A stretch of 64,000 bases of DNA. Origin: Bacteroidia bacterium. Lineage in GTDB: Bacteria > Bacteroidota > Bacteroidia > J057. How positions within the stretch are numbered: position 1 is the first letter of the stretch; each line of letters begins with the position of its first letter. The translations under genes were made by a program, and so were the position numbers. The notes under the pieces were generated by a model, which was not told where the DNA came from, made no database searches, and saw nothing but the letters and a program-made list of their open reading frames with translations. Location of the stretch: positions 1-64,000 of the forward strand of contig JALEFZ010000008.1 in assembly GCA_022760475.1 (NCBI GenBank), written 5' to 3'. Shown one piece after another: positions 9,290 through 17,684 of this stretch.

Positions 9290-10753
9290 TTACTTTTCTT
9301 CCCCTGTTAATCTTCGGTAATAAGAAATTCTTGGGTCCATTCCTTTTTTAATTTTATAATCTTCAGCCAATTTTTTGAGTTCCTGGAAGGCTTCTGGATG
9401 CTTATCAGAGACATCATGATCATTTCTCAAGTCATTATTTAAGTCAAATAGCTCAACTTCATTATCTGTCACATGCCATCTCAGGAACCAATTGTCCTTG
9501 CGTACCCAGTATCCTTCTACATGGCGACCCATGACTTCTTTGGGGTCGCGTGAGCGGGTGGAGATTACATTCCCTTGAACAAAATCTCGAAGGCCTTCTT
9601 TTTCACCTTCAATTACATCCTTAAAAGACCTACCATAATAGTATTCAGGTATATCCAGCCCCACATAATCCAGGACTGTTGCAGGAATATCTGCACTGTG
9701 AATCAATGCATTGGTTCTAACTCCTTTGGCAAGCTTCTTGCCATCTCCCCAGGTGAAAATGACGGGAGTGCGGAATGACATGTCGTAAATGGAAGATTTG
9801 CCCTTGTCTCCACCGTTGTGTGAGCGCATTGGGTCGTTCCAGTACTCTTGTTTGGGATCTTGTTCCCATCCATTGTCATTTACATAAATGATCAGGGTAT
9901 TGTCATAGAGTCCTTTTTCTTTTAAATAGCCCACCATCTCTCCCCAAGCATCATCAAACCATGTGCAATTGGCATAGTACTGTTTGGCTGACTCCGACAT
10001 ATCCTTGTTTTTGTAGAGGTTGTAATACTTTTCAGGAGCGTCGAAGGGATAGTGAGGTAATGATGGGGCAAACCACATAAAGAAAGGCCTTCCTTTGGTT
10101 TCTTCAAGGAAATCATAGGCAGGTTGGTTGGTAACACGGGCCAGGTCCATGCCATCTCCTCCCATGTGCTTAATGAACCAGTCTTTGGTTTTTTGTTCTC
10201 CTTCAGTCCAGCCTTTAGTCATTCCGTGGGTAAAGCCACCATTCTGATAATTAAATTCCCACCATTTGCCTCCCTGGAAGGAGACATAGCCTTTTTCCGC
10301 AAGCATTTTGGGAAGGGTATTGGCTTGTGCGAAGGCGTAGGCTTTTTTGTCAAAATCTTCCTGGAATGCCTGAACGGATTCTGCTGGTATTTTTTTCTCC
10401 TTTATTTCTTTGTCCATAAGGGCAAAGGCTTCCTTCTGGAAGTCAATTGGAAGGGTACCTGTAAGCAGGGTTTGTAAGGAAGGCCTACAATGATTATCAG
10501 ACACATAACCATCGGTAAAGAGCACACCATTGGCTGCTAGTGAATCCATATTGGGGGTTTGGAGGTAATCCGCTCCCATGAATCCAAAGTAGGGATAGCC
10601 CTGGTCATCCCCTACGAGCATGATGATATTGGGCAGTTCATGGGTACTGTTGTCTTCTTTCTTTTTGGTAGTACCTGGTGAAGAACAAGCTGAAATCCCA
10701 ATAATTAGCAGGCTTATTCCCAATATTTTTTTTCCGATCATACAAATTTTCAT
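9290..10753 (-). CDS. Sulfatase (S1 family) with altered signature
   Basis: A 487-residue exported sulfatase of the alkaline-phosphatase fold, expected to remove sulfate esters from a polysaccharide. It has the N-terminal metal motif NIIMLVGDDQGYPYFG, the signature HCRPSLQTLLTG, and the second metal cluster in YVNDNGWEQDP and HNGGDKGKSSIYDMS. Cys89 would become formylglycine. The signature arginine of C-x-P-S-R is replaced by leucine here (C-R-P-S-L), which is unusual. The N-terminus carries a lipobox (IGISACSS), so it is a lipoprotein. It lies between a serine hydrolase and the GH127-type enzyme in one operon, implying a sulfated glycan as shared target. Phosphodiesterase or phosphonate hydrolase activity is the alternative. 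Confidence 0.87.
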   Translation of the reverse strand: MKICMIGKKILGISLLIIGISACSSPGTTKKKEDNSTHELPNIIMLVGDDQGYPYFGFMGADYLQTPNMDSLAANGVLFTDGYVSDNHCRPSLQTLLTGTLPIDFQKEAFALMDKEIKEKKIPAESVQAFQEDFDKKAYAFAQANTLPKMLAEKGYVSFQGGKWWEFNYQNGGFTHGMTKGWTEGEQKTKDWFIKHMGGDGMDLARVTNQPAYDFLEETKGRPFFMWFAPSLPHYPFDAPEKYYNLYKNKDMSESAKQYYANCTWFDDAWGEMVGYLKEKGLYDNTLIIYVNDNGWEQDPKQEYWNDPMRSHNGGDKGKSSIYDMSFRTPVIFTWGDGKKLAKGVRTNALIHSADIPATVLDYVGLDIPEYYYGRSFKDVIEGEKEGLRDFVQGNVISTRSRDPKEVMGRHVEGYWVRKDNWFLRWHVTDNEVELFDLNNDLRNDHDVSDKHPEAFQELKKLAEDYKIKKGMDPRISYYRRLTGEEK

Positions 10754-10805
10754 GATAGAATGATTTTTGGGATGAATTTCAATGAATGTATTTCAGTTTA
10801 ATGTG

Positions 10806-12125
10806 TTAGTCAATTTTGTTTTCCTCTTTCCAGAGCTCCTGGTAAACGGCCTTTCTGAATATTTCCGAAGGACCTGTAGGCATGTTGAACATTTGGGTCA
10901 TTACGATGCCAACAAACTTCCTTTTGGTATCGACCCAGGCATATGTGCCCTCATAGCCTCCTACTACCCAAAGACCGGCTTCGCCTGTTCCCATTTTGCG
11001 GAGCGTATCTCCGGTAACCCAGAGGTTGTAGCCGTTATGGCCCCATGGGCTGTTCTTTTGTGTATGTGGGGAGGACATATCTACGATGGTAGATTCTTCC
11101 AACAGGCGGTATCCATTCAACTTCCCCCTTTGGAGAAGCATTCTTAGAAAATCTGCATACCCATCAGTTGTGGCCAGCATTCCTTCTCCACCCAGGTAGA
11201 GTTCACTTTCTTGAGAATAGTCTGGAAGTTCTGCACCAAAGATCTGGGATTCATTTTCTTCTGTAATCTTGATGAATTCCTTTCCTCCTGAAGTCCTGGG
11301 AAGGAGGGTAACTTCATCGGGTTTGCCATATTGAAGACCTTCTATTTTCAAGGGGCCTGTGATACGGTCAACGACCAGCTGTTTAAGGCTTTGGCCAGTG
11401 GCTTTTTCTACTAACATACCCAAAACCGTGGTATTCAGGCCGTAATAGTAGCTATGACCTGGCTGCTGTACCAGGGGTAAATTCTTCATTCGTTGAATCA
11501 ACTCGTCTGTATTTTTTGCAGCATTCAGGTTTTGGGCACGCCAAATGCTGTCCAGACAGCTTATGCTCGTCCATGGATAGTAAAAACCAGCCTCATGGTT
11601 GATCAGGTGGCGGACAGTCATTTCTTCTTCCATCTGTACCATGTGCATGGGGCAGGCCTTTTGACCTTTCTCATATTCATAATCTGCCAGCGGTTTACCT
11701 TCAGCAGACATGGCTACTTCTAGCTTGGAGAATTCTGGGATGTATTTTCCTATCGGCTCGTCGAAACTTAGTTTGCCCTCCTCTATCAGATCCAAAGCTA
11801 CGGTAATGGTAAGTATCTTACTCATGGACCATATCCTGAACCAGGAATCCTTGTTGACCTCCAGACCAGGATAAAGCTCGTTGTTAACCTTGCTATGTTC
11901 ATAGAGGGTCTTTCCATTCAAAGCTTCTATTCGGGCATAAACGAAGGGGATTTGATCATTGATGACCATGCTGTCCAAGGCCTGACTAATCCCTGGGTTG
12001 TCTTTCAGGAAAGCCAATTCTACTTGAGATGCATCTTGCCCAGATCCATCATTGGTAGTTTTACAGGCTGATAATGCCATTCCTGCCAACAGCAAAAGCA
12101 AATAAATTAGATGTATGCGGTTCAT
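10806..12125 (-). CDS. Serine hydrolase of the class C beta-lactamase fold
   Basis: A 439-residue exported lipoprotein (lipobox ALSAC near residue 20). The Ser-x-x-Lys active site is in WSMSKILTITVALDL, the Tyr-x-Asn-like element is YYYGLNTTVLG, and the third element is the WGHNGYNLWVTGD region. Such proteins are more often esterases or peptidases than true beta-lactamases. It is the first gene of an operon with the sulfatase (52-base gap) and the GH127-type enzyme, so deacylation of an esterified glycan is a plausible role, inferred from context only. Confidence 0.85.
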   Translation of the reverse strand: MNRIHLIYLLLLLAGMALSACKTTNDGSGQDASQVELAFLKDNPGISQALDSMVINDQIPFVYARIEALNGKTLYEHSKVNNELYPGLEVNKDSWFRIWSMSKILTITVALDLIEEGKLSFDEPIGKYIPEFSKLEVAMSAEGKPLADYEYEKGQKACPMHMVQMEEEMTVRHLINHEAGFYYPWTSISCLDSIWRAQNLNAAKNTDELIQRMKNLPLVQQPGHSYYYGLNTTVLGMLVEKATGQSLKQLVVDRITGPLKIEGLQYGKPDEVTLLPRTSGGKEFIKITEENESQIFGAELPDYSQESELYLGGEGMLATTDGYADFLRMLLQRGKLNGYRLLEESTIVDMSSPHTQKNSPWGHNGYNLWVTGDTLRKMGTGEAGLWVVGGYEGTYAWVDTKRKFVGIVMTQMFNMPTGPSEIFRKAVYQELWKEENKID

Positions 12126-12306
12126 AGGTAGTCTTTTTATGATTTATTTGATTAGGATCCCATTAGGTAAAATGAAGTCAAAGTCTGCATCTGCCTTTGT
12201 TTTTTTCATTGGAATAAGCAAGTCGCCCCATGTAACTTGGTGTATATTAGTGGTATAAAGTCAGGTTGAAAGCTGTCTCAGCGAAGAAATTAAAGCTAGT
12301 TCCATC

Positions 12307-12695
12307 CTAAAATGAGTATTTATAGCTAATGGCATCAGCGATTACGTTGAATAGCAGTTTGCCAACATAATTGTCCAAATTCATTCGCTGTACCTCATTC
12401 ATTTCCTTTCTCCGTTCATTTACCACGAGTTTTAAGACTGGCTTACTGCCATCCTGGATGACAGTAAAGTTGATGTAGTTTTCGTCCTGTAAAAATAGGC
12501 TAATCCCAGCTTAGAAATCATCTTTTTTGAGTTTGAATTTCATGGATGCGAGGAATTCTAACTGTGATTCTTTCTGCCAAATGCGCATGAGGCTTTATCG
12601 CCCTCTTATTCGGCCTTATTTGTGGGACTTTGCCCCAGCAATTGCCCACCTATGGATACAAACAGTACTGCAGTTAGTAGAATACATTTATTCAT
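12307..12695 (-). pseudogene. Decayed secreted GH43-like C-terminal domain gene
   Basis: On the minus strand an ATG at 12695 starts a clear signal peptide (MNKCILLTAVLFVSIGGQLL, then GQSPTNKAE) that hits a stop. In a second frame the segment QLEFLASMKFKLKKDDF runs into a TAA at 12511-12513 and then continues in the same frame as AGISLFLQDENYINF, then DGSKPVLKLVV, ending at 12307. The pattern (strand, AGxxLFxxDENYIxF, strand) is that of the concanavalin-like C-terminal domain of GH43 beta-xylosidases and arabinofuranosidases. At least one frameshift, one nonsense codon and a large internal deletion are therefore present. It stands just upstream of the GH127/sulfatase operon and was probably part of it. 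Confidence 0.6.
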
Positions 12696-13117
12696 TTGCG
12701 CATGGTATTTTGCACGATTGTACAAATTAGTATGGCTATCAGTAAACTGATTCAGTGGCCTTAAAGCCCCTGAGCCTTACCTTCAAAAAAAATACCTAAA
12801 GTGGATCGATACATTTTTCATAAAGAGACAACAAATCAATGCTATGAGTTCATGTTTTTGTAGTAGCTGGCCTAGCTACCAGAACCCAAAAACCTGCAGA
12901 ATTCATGTGTACGATGATTCATATCCTAAAATTGATACTTATTTTAGGCTTGTTCATCCACTATTTTGTTATAGTTGTCAACTATTTCTCCTCAGTTAAC
13001 CCATATAAGTCGATTCATTAGATAAAATACTTGATAAAGGGGAAGTAAAAACAATTTCCATGAGAGTACAGAAATGAGTACCGAAATTCTTAGAGGGCAG
13101 TCTAAACCAAATCCTTT
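12696..13117. other. Intergenic region with small inverted repeats
   Basis: About 420 bases without a recognisable gene. Two short inverted repeats are visible: GTAGCT/AGCTAC around 12863-12879 (5-base spacer) and CCTAAAAT/ATTTTAGG at 12925-12948 (8-base loop). Neither is followed by a T-tract, so I do not call them terminators. Confidence 0.4.
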
Positions 13118-13864
13118 TCAGTAAATCCTCAATACATCAGATTCCTGAAATAAATTTCCAAGCTCCAATCCAAGTTCTGGATGGGCATATAACTCAGGAG
13201 GTACGCTGATATCACCAAGGTATAAGTCTCCAATGACACGTTTTGCTTCCGCTTCAAATAAGCCCTTTTTGGGCAAGGCCAGGGTCAAGGTCGCATCTGC
13301 TTTGGCTGTTGGATTATGGATCTTACCCGAAGTCAAATCCAGTCCTGAGGGTGTATCAAGGGAAAGTACCTTTTCCGTTCTGGAGTTCAGCCATTCAATC
13401 ATATAAGCTGCTGTCCCATAGGGATCTCCCTTTACACTATACCCAATGATCCCATCCACCAATAGGTCATACTTCCCTCCTCTAGGAAGTGCCTGACCAT
13501 CTGTAATAGGAATCCCCATTCTATCCAGTATATCCAGTTGATGAGCTGGAACAGGAGTCATTTTTTCCTTCTTGTTGGTGAGGTAAACTTCTACCCTGGC
13601 ACCCCAGTTGTGGAGCCTTCTGGCACATACCATGGCCCCACCTCCATTGCCACCTGTTCCTGCAAGTATAGCAACAGTTTTTCCCGCCGGATTTCCCCCA
13701 AAAAAGGCCTCCCTGGCCAAAAGCGCCAGACACCTCCCTGCATTTTCCATCATTTGTATGAGAATGATGTGGTACTCTTCAATCATAAGCCGATCAACAA
13801 TGATCATTTGAGCTGTATCAATGATTGGGAAGTTGGGTGGTATAACCTTAATGTAAGCAGACAT
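13118..13864 (-). CDS. nnrE: NAD(P)HX epimerase (YjeF N-terminal domain)
   Basis: A 248-residue cytosolic repair enzyme that interconverts the R and S forms of hydrated NAD(P)H so that a dehydratase can restore them. Motifs are QMMENAGRCLALLA, the glycine-rich nucleotide loop LAGTGGNGGGAMVCARRL, VDGIIGYSVKGDP and SLDTPSGLDLTSG. The usual GxGNNGGDG loop reads GTGGNGGGA here, a mild departure. The fused C-terminal dehydratase domain of many bacterial YjeF/NnrD proteins is absent, so only epimerase activity is expected. The start at 13864 avoids overlap with the upstream sigma/anti-sigma-like gene (stop at 13875) and fits the family length. Confidence 0.82.
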   Translation of the reverse strand: MSAYIKVIPPNFPIIDTAQMIIVDRLMIEEYHIILIQMMENAGRCLALLAREAFFGGNPAGKTVAILAGTGGNGGGAMVCARRLHNWGARVEVYLTNKKEKMTPVPAHQLDILDRMGIPITDGQALPRGGKYDLLVDGIIGYSVKGDPYGTAAYMIEWLNSRTEKVLSLDTPSGLDLTSGKIHNPTAKADATLTLALPKKGLFEAEAKRVIGDLYLGDISVPPELYAHPELGLELGNLFQESDVLRIY

Positions 13865-13874
13865 AGGATGAAAT

Positions 13875-14951
13875 TTAGGGGGCTGGGTGGTCTTGTTTTC
13901 CAAATTTTTGTGTAGTTGGATCGTAGGATACTTCTTCAAATGGCCCAAGAGTAAGCTGTTCTTTATCAGTTCTTATGCTTATCTCAGACTCCTTTACCCA
14001 AAATAAAAAGCCAGCTTCATTTTTCTCTACAAACAGGCTGTCCCCACTAGGGATAACAATCGAGGAGGAATTCTCCAGGGAAGAGAAATCACCCTTTTGG
14101 TCAAGCGCGAAAGTCGAAGACTTCAGGTAAATCCCAGCCTTGGGGAGGCCATCGTTTGGAGTTGGAGTGCCCCTACTGACGAAATAGCCCAGCATTACCA
14201 ACAGCGCTACAATCCCTAATAAACCCAAGGCCATTCGTAGGCTAAAACGCTTCAAACTGGTTTTTTTTACCTGCCCCAGGCGGGTATTTCCGAGGCTTGC
14301 TTCTAGTTTTTTCCAGGAGTCAACTTCATTTGGTGGACTGGCTTCAGGGAGAGATTTTATGCCATCCCACATCTCAAACATGATTTCGAAATACTCGGAA
14401 TGGCCATCTTCCAGGTCTACCCAATGCCTCAATTCATTTTCTTCATGTAGGTTCAAGTCCTCGGCCTGGTATCGGAGGACAAGTTGTTGGTATTTGGGAT
14501 CGGGAATGAAATTTAGCCTCGAACCTGCCAATTGAGCAAGGATGCTCGCGAGGCAATCTGCAAGTTCTGATTTACTTAGATTTAAGTCCTTGGCAGCCTG
14601 GTCCAGAGATTGATCTATCAGGATAGACTTTCTGACCAAGTCTTGCTCTGCTTGGGGAAATGCTTTAAAGGATTCATAGAGTTTTGCCCCTTCTTCTTGT
14701 GAGGGAGCATATTCCTTGGAAAAAGTCTCTAGCCTTGCCTGAAAAAACTCCAGAGGCGAAAGCCCCCCTGCAACCCTGCCTCCGTCATTCCAAAATTCCA
14801 GGAAAATCTGGTTGATGGTTCCGCTTGCTTCATGCATGGGGATGCCCAAGAGGCGAGCCTTTTCCAGCAAAACAGGGAAAAAACTGTGGTATAGTCTTTC
14901 AAGAGCTTCTGTTTTACCTTCTCCCAATTGTTGTATGAGGTCTCTTTCCAT
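13875..14951 (-). CDS. Single-chain ECF-sigma-like / FecR-like membrane protein
   Basis: A 358-residue protein that looks like two regulators in one chain. Residues 1-145 resemble a degenerate ECF sigma factor: a region-2-like helix ERDLIQQLGEGKTEALERLY with IFLEFWNDGG near 49-58, and a region-4-like part (FPQAEQDLVRKSILIDQSL, AAKDLNLSKSELADCLASI). Residues 153-220 resemble the cytoplasmic anti-sigma part of FecR proteins (YQAEDLNLHEENELRHWVDL, then HSEYFEIMFEMWDGI). A single membrane helix spans about 238-258, followed by about 100 extracytoplasmic residues. No separate sigma gene is adjacent. It lies 10 bases upstream of nnrE. The sigma assignment is by pattern only and may reflect a degenerate, non-functional copy. 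Confidence 0.55.
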   Translation of the reverse strand: MERDLIQQLGEGKTEALERLYHSFFPVLLEKARLLGIPMHEASGTINQIFLEFWNDGGRVAGGLSPLEFFQARLETFSKEYAPSQEEGAKLYESFKAFPQAEQDLVRKSILIDQSLDQAAKDLNLSKSELADCLASILAQLAGSRLNFIPDPKYQQLVLRYQAEDLNLHEENELRHWVDLEDGHSEYFEIMFEMWDGIKSLPEASPPNEVDSWKKLEASLGNTRLGQVKKTSLKRFSLRMALGLLGIVALLVMLGYFVSRGTPTPNDGLPKAGIYLKSSTFALDQKGDFSSLENSSSIVIPSGDSLFVEKNEAGFLFWVKESEISIRTDKEQLTLGPFEEVSYDPTTQKFGKQDHPAP

Positions 14952-15045
14952 GTCAACAATTTAGAAGAATTGTTTTATTTGGCCAGAACTTTTGATTAAT
15001 GTTAAGCACAAGAAAAGTTAAGCAGCTTTATCCTTCGTTTTGCCT

Positions 15046-15921
15046 ATGACAAATCCCTACCTCCAACTGCTGAGGCCACATCAGTACATCAAGAACCTGA
15101 TTCTGTTTCTACCTGCATTTTTTTCACTTAAACTCGTAGAGGAAGCTGTGTGGAAGAATACCTTGTTGGGGGTAATCGCTTTTTCGTTTGTCGCAAGCGC
15201 AGTATATATCATGAATGACTATGTAGACCGGGAGGAAGATAGCCAACATCCAGTCAAGAAAAACAGGCCATTGGCGTCTGGCAAGGTGCCTGCAAGTCAT
15301 GCCCTGCTCATCATGATGGCCTTGTTGGCGATGGGGATTCCTGCTTTTTATATGATTGATATCCACGCATTTTACCTGGTATCGGTCTATGTATTTGTCA
15401 ATGTCCTGTATTCATTTTGGCTCAAACAAATCCCCATTATTGACATCAACATCATAGCCCTTGGCTTTATCATCCGGATTGCCACGGGGGCCTTTCTTGC
15501 TGATCCTGATATCCTTTTAACTTCCTGGATTGTCTTGATGATTTTTTTAGGGGCATTGTTTATTGGCTTGGCCAAACGAAGGGAAGATGTAATCCTGGCC
15601 AGTGAGGGGCAACAAACACGCAAAGCCATCAAAGGCTATAACCTGGAGTTTATCAATGCAGCCATGGTCATCATGGCCTCAGTTATGATTGTGGCCTACA
15701 TTTCGTATACACAGGATGCAAAAATCCAGGAGAAATTTCAGTCAGAACAGCTTTACCTCACGGTATTCTTTGTTCTGCTGGGAGTCCTCAGGTACCTTCA
15801 GCTTACTTTCGTAGAAAAGAGAAGTGGAAATCCCAGTCAACTATTCCTCAGAGACCCTTTTCTGATCCTTACTGTATCCGGTTGGGCGATGACTTTTGCC
15901 TGGCTGATTTACTTTTCGTAG
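15046..15921 (+). CDS. UbiA-family prenyltransferase (decaprenyl-P phosphoribosyltransferase type)
   Basis: A polytopic membrane enzyme of 291 residues that transfers a polyprenyl or uses a polyprenyl phosphate acceptor. The N-terminus LLRPHQYIKNLILFLPAFFS and the Asp-rich site NDYVDREEDSQHPVKKNRPL match the branch that makes decaprenyl-phosphoribose-like lipids, rather than the menaquinone enzyme. The second polar loop is GLAKRREDVILASEG. Roughly eight hydrophobic helices are visible. The ATG at 15046 is preferred to the TTG at 15040. The 3' end overlaps the convergent dehydrogenase gene by 13 bases. Confidence 0.8.
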   Translation: MTNPYLQLLRPHQYIKNLILFLPAFFSLKLVEEAVWKNTLLGVIAFSFVASAVYIMNDYVDREEDSQHPVKKNRPLASGKVPASHALLIMMALLAMGIPAFYMIDIHAFYLVSVYVFVNVLYSFWLKQIPIIDINIIALGFIIRIATGAFLADPDILLTSWIVLMIFLGALFIGLAKRREDVILASEGQQTRKAIKGYNLEFINAAMVIMASVMIVAYISYTQDAKIQEKFQSEQLYLTVFFVLLGVLRYLQLTFVEKRSGNPSQLFLRDPFLILTVSGWAMTFAWLIYFS

Positions 15922-16760
15922 GAATAGAATCCTTGTCCACTCTTCCTCCCATAGTGCCCAGCATCGACTTTTTTCTGCTGAATTCTGCAAGGACGAAAAC
16001 GATCCTCATAGAAAAACGCCTCGTACATTGATTTGCTTACAGAAAGGTTGGTCTCAATTCCAATAAGGTCCATGAGTTCAAAGGGACCCATTCGAAAGCC
16101 GCTGCTCTTCAAGAGCCTGTCAACGGATTTGACTGAAGCGGTTTGTTCTTCAACGATTCTCATGCTCTCGAGATAGAACTGTCTGGCTACGCGGTTTACG
16201 ATGAAGCCAGGTTCGTCCTTGGTTTTGACGGCTACCTTACCCAATTTTCCCGCAAGCTCAAAAACGGCCTCGGCTACTTCCGGTGCTGTGCTTTCACCTG
16301 AAATGACTTCTACCAATTTCATGAGGGGAGCAGGGTTGAAAAAGTGCATCCCAACCACCCTTTCAGGCCTTTTCAGCCCTGCTGCAATTCTTGTAATCGG
16401 AATGGTAGAGGTGTTGGATGCTATAATGGTATCCGGATTGTTTTGAAACTCAATGGGGCCAAGGACCTTTTGTTTCAGCTCTACATTCTCAGGAACAGCT
16501 TCAATGATGAGATCTGCTATAAGCTCCTTATTATCAGTGGTATAGTAAATTCTCTCCATGCATAAATGCTTTTCCTCCTCGCTCATCTTGCCTTTCTCGA
16601 CTGATTTGGAAAGAAATTTTTCGAAATAAGACCTGGAGACATCCAGCATTTCGTCATTGATGTCAAAAAGAATGGTCGAAATACCTGCCCTGGCTGTAGT
16701 AAGGGCTATCCCTCTTCCCATAATTCCACCACCGATAACAGCTATCTTATTGATTTCCAT
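15909..16760 (-). CDS. 3-hydroxyacyl-CoA dehydrogenase, single domain
   Basis: A 283-residue NAD-dependent enzyme that oxidises L-3-hydroxyacyl-CoA (or reduces acetoacetyl-CoA) in fatty-acid or butanoate metabolism. The nucleotide-binding loop is IAVIGGGIMGRGIA, the catalytic serine region ASNTSTIPI, the catalytic His lies in GMHFFNPAPLMKLVEVI, and the C-terminal domain has DEPGFIVNRVARQFYLES. It ends with GRKSGQGFYSYEK, usual for the FadB2/Hbd group. The beta-lactamase gene stop codon lies 2 bases from its start, so the two are probably read as one unit. Confidence 0.9.
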   Translation of the reverse strand: MEINKIAVIGGGIMGRGIALTTARAGISTILFDINDEMLDVSRSYFEKFLSKSVEKGKMSEEEKHLCMERIYYTTDNKELIADLIIEAVPENVELKQKVLGPIEFQNNPDTIIASNTSTIPITRIAAGLKRPERVVGMHFFNPAPLMKLVEVISGESTAPEVAEAVFELAGKLGKVAVKTKDEPGFIVNRVARQFYLESMRIVEEQTASVKSVDRLLKSSGFRMGPFELMDLIGIETNLSVSKSMYEAFFYEDRFRPCRIQQKKVDAGHYGRKSGQGFYSYEK

Positions 16761-16762
16761 GT

Positions 16763-17563
16763 TTATTCACTTATGACGCCCATTTCCTTGAATACATTAT
16801 CGACGATTTTCCTCCTGGCGTATCTGTCTTTGGAGTCAACGATGTCGATATTTAAAGCATAATGATACACATTTTCTTTGGTTTCCAACCATCCTACAAG
16901 CCATCCAATATTGGGTTCGACTATATCTCCCCAGCCTGTTTTACCCATTAGTGTATAGCTATCAGTTTTCTTGAGAATGAGCATCTTTTTTACCGCGTCT
17001 ATGTGTCTTTTTTCAAATGGAACACGTTCATGGTAAACCTTCTCTAAAAAGGTGATTTGTTCTCTTGGGGTGATTTTCAATGTATTGTTCAACCAAAACA
17101 TATCAATGTCGGTGGTATCTCGATTGCCATAGCGTAGCGTATCCAGGTAGGAACGCATGGTTTCAGCTCCCACTCGGCGTGCCATTTCCTGATAAAACCA
17201 AAGTGCTGAGACTGGCAGGGCCGAGGCCATGTTGTGATCCCTGTTCCAGGCTTTAAAAACCCTATCCACGCTATCCCAGGGAACAACTTCCGAGGTGTCT
17301 GCTACAGCTCCAACTTGTAAGGAGATTAGCGAATTCGGGATTTTGAAGGTTGAAGCCGGCAAAAATGCAGAGTCAATCCTGCCAGGATTGTAGACATGCA
17401 TGGTACGCTTACCTTCATCAAAAATGACGATTCCTCCATGCACTCCAAGGCTGTCAAACTGTGCTTTCCATTCAGGGTGAAGTTTGTCCCTTCTTACTAC
17501 TGAACATGAAAAGAGGGACGTTAGCATAAATCCCAAAACAATAAATCCGAATGTTTTCCTCAT
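16763..17563 (-). CDS. Class D (OXA-type) beta-lactamase, lipoprotein
   Basis: A 266-residue serine beta-lactamase or related penicillin-binding hydrolase. All class D elements are recognisable: the Ser-x-x-Lys site in PASTFKIPNSL, the second motif as SALWFYQEMARRVG (Val of SxV replaced by Leu), YGN in LRYGNRDTT, the conserved Trp in FWLNNTLKI, and KTG in LMGKTGWGD. The start at 17563 rather than the upstream frame start at 17686 gives a signal peptide ending in a lipobox (LTSLFSC), so it is membrane anchored. It appears intrinsic to this chromosome, not carried on a cassette: no integron or IS is seen, and base composition matches neighbours. Whether it hydrolyses clinical beta-lactams is unknown. 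Confidence 0.88.
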   Translation of the reverse strand: MRKTFGFIVLGFMLTSLFSCSVVRRDKLHPEWKAQFDSLGVHGGIVIFDEGKRTMHVYNPGRIDSAFLPASTFKIPNSLISLQVGAVADTSEVVPWDSVDRVFKAWNRDHNMASALPVSALWFYQEMARRVGAETMRSYLDTLRYGNRDTTDIDMFWLNNTLKITPREQITFLEKVYHERVPFEKRHIDAVKKMLILKKTDSYTLMGKTGWGDIVEPNIGWLVGWLETKENVYHYALNIDIVDSKDRYARRKIVDNVFKEMGVISE

Positions 17564-17684
17564 AATTGAACTATATGCAAGCAAATTACTTTGACTTTTT
17601 AGCTTCGTCAATAGCCATCGATTAAGTATCCATTTTGAAGGGGAAATTGTTGGAAATGATTGAGCATTTGGCAAAATTTCTTTC

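Noticed and set aside
12527-12730. 67-codon plus-strand frame
   Set aside because: It runs antisense to the decayed GH43-like gene, whose signal peptide and domain pattern are more convincing.
12863-12948. Two short inverted repeats as terminators
   Set aside because: Stems are short, no T-tract follows, and no gene ends just before them.
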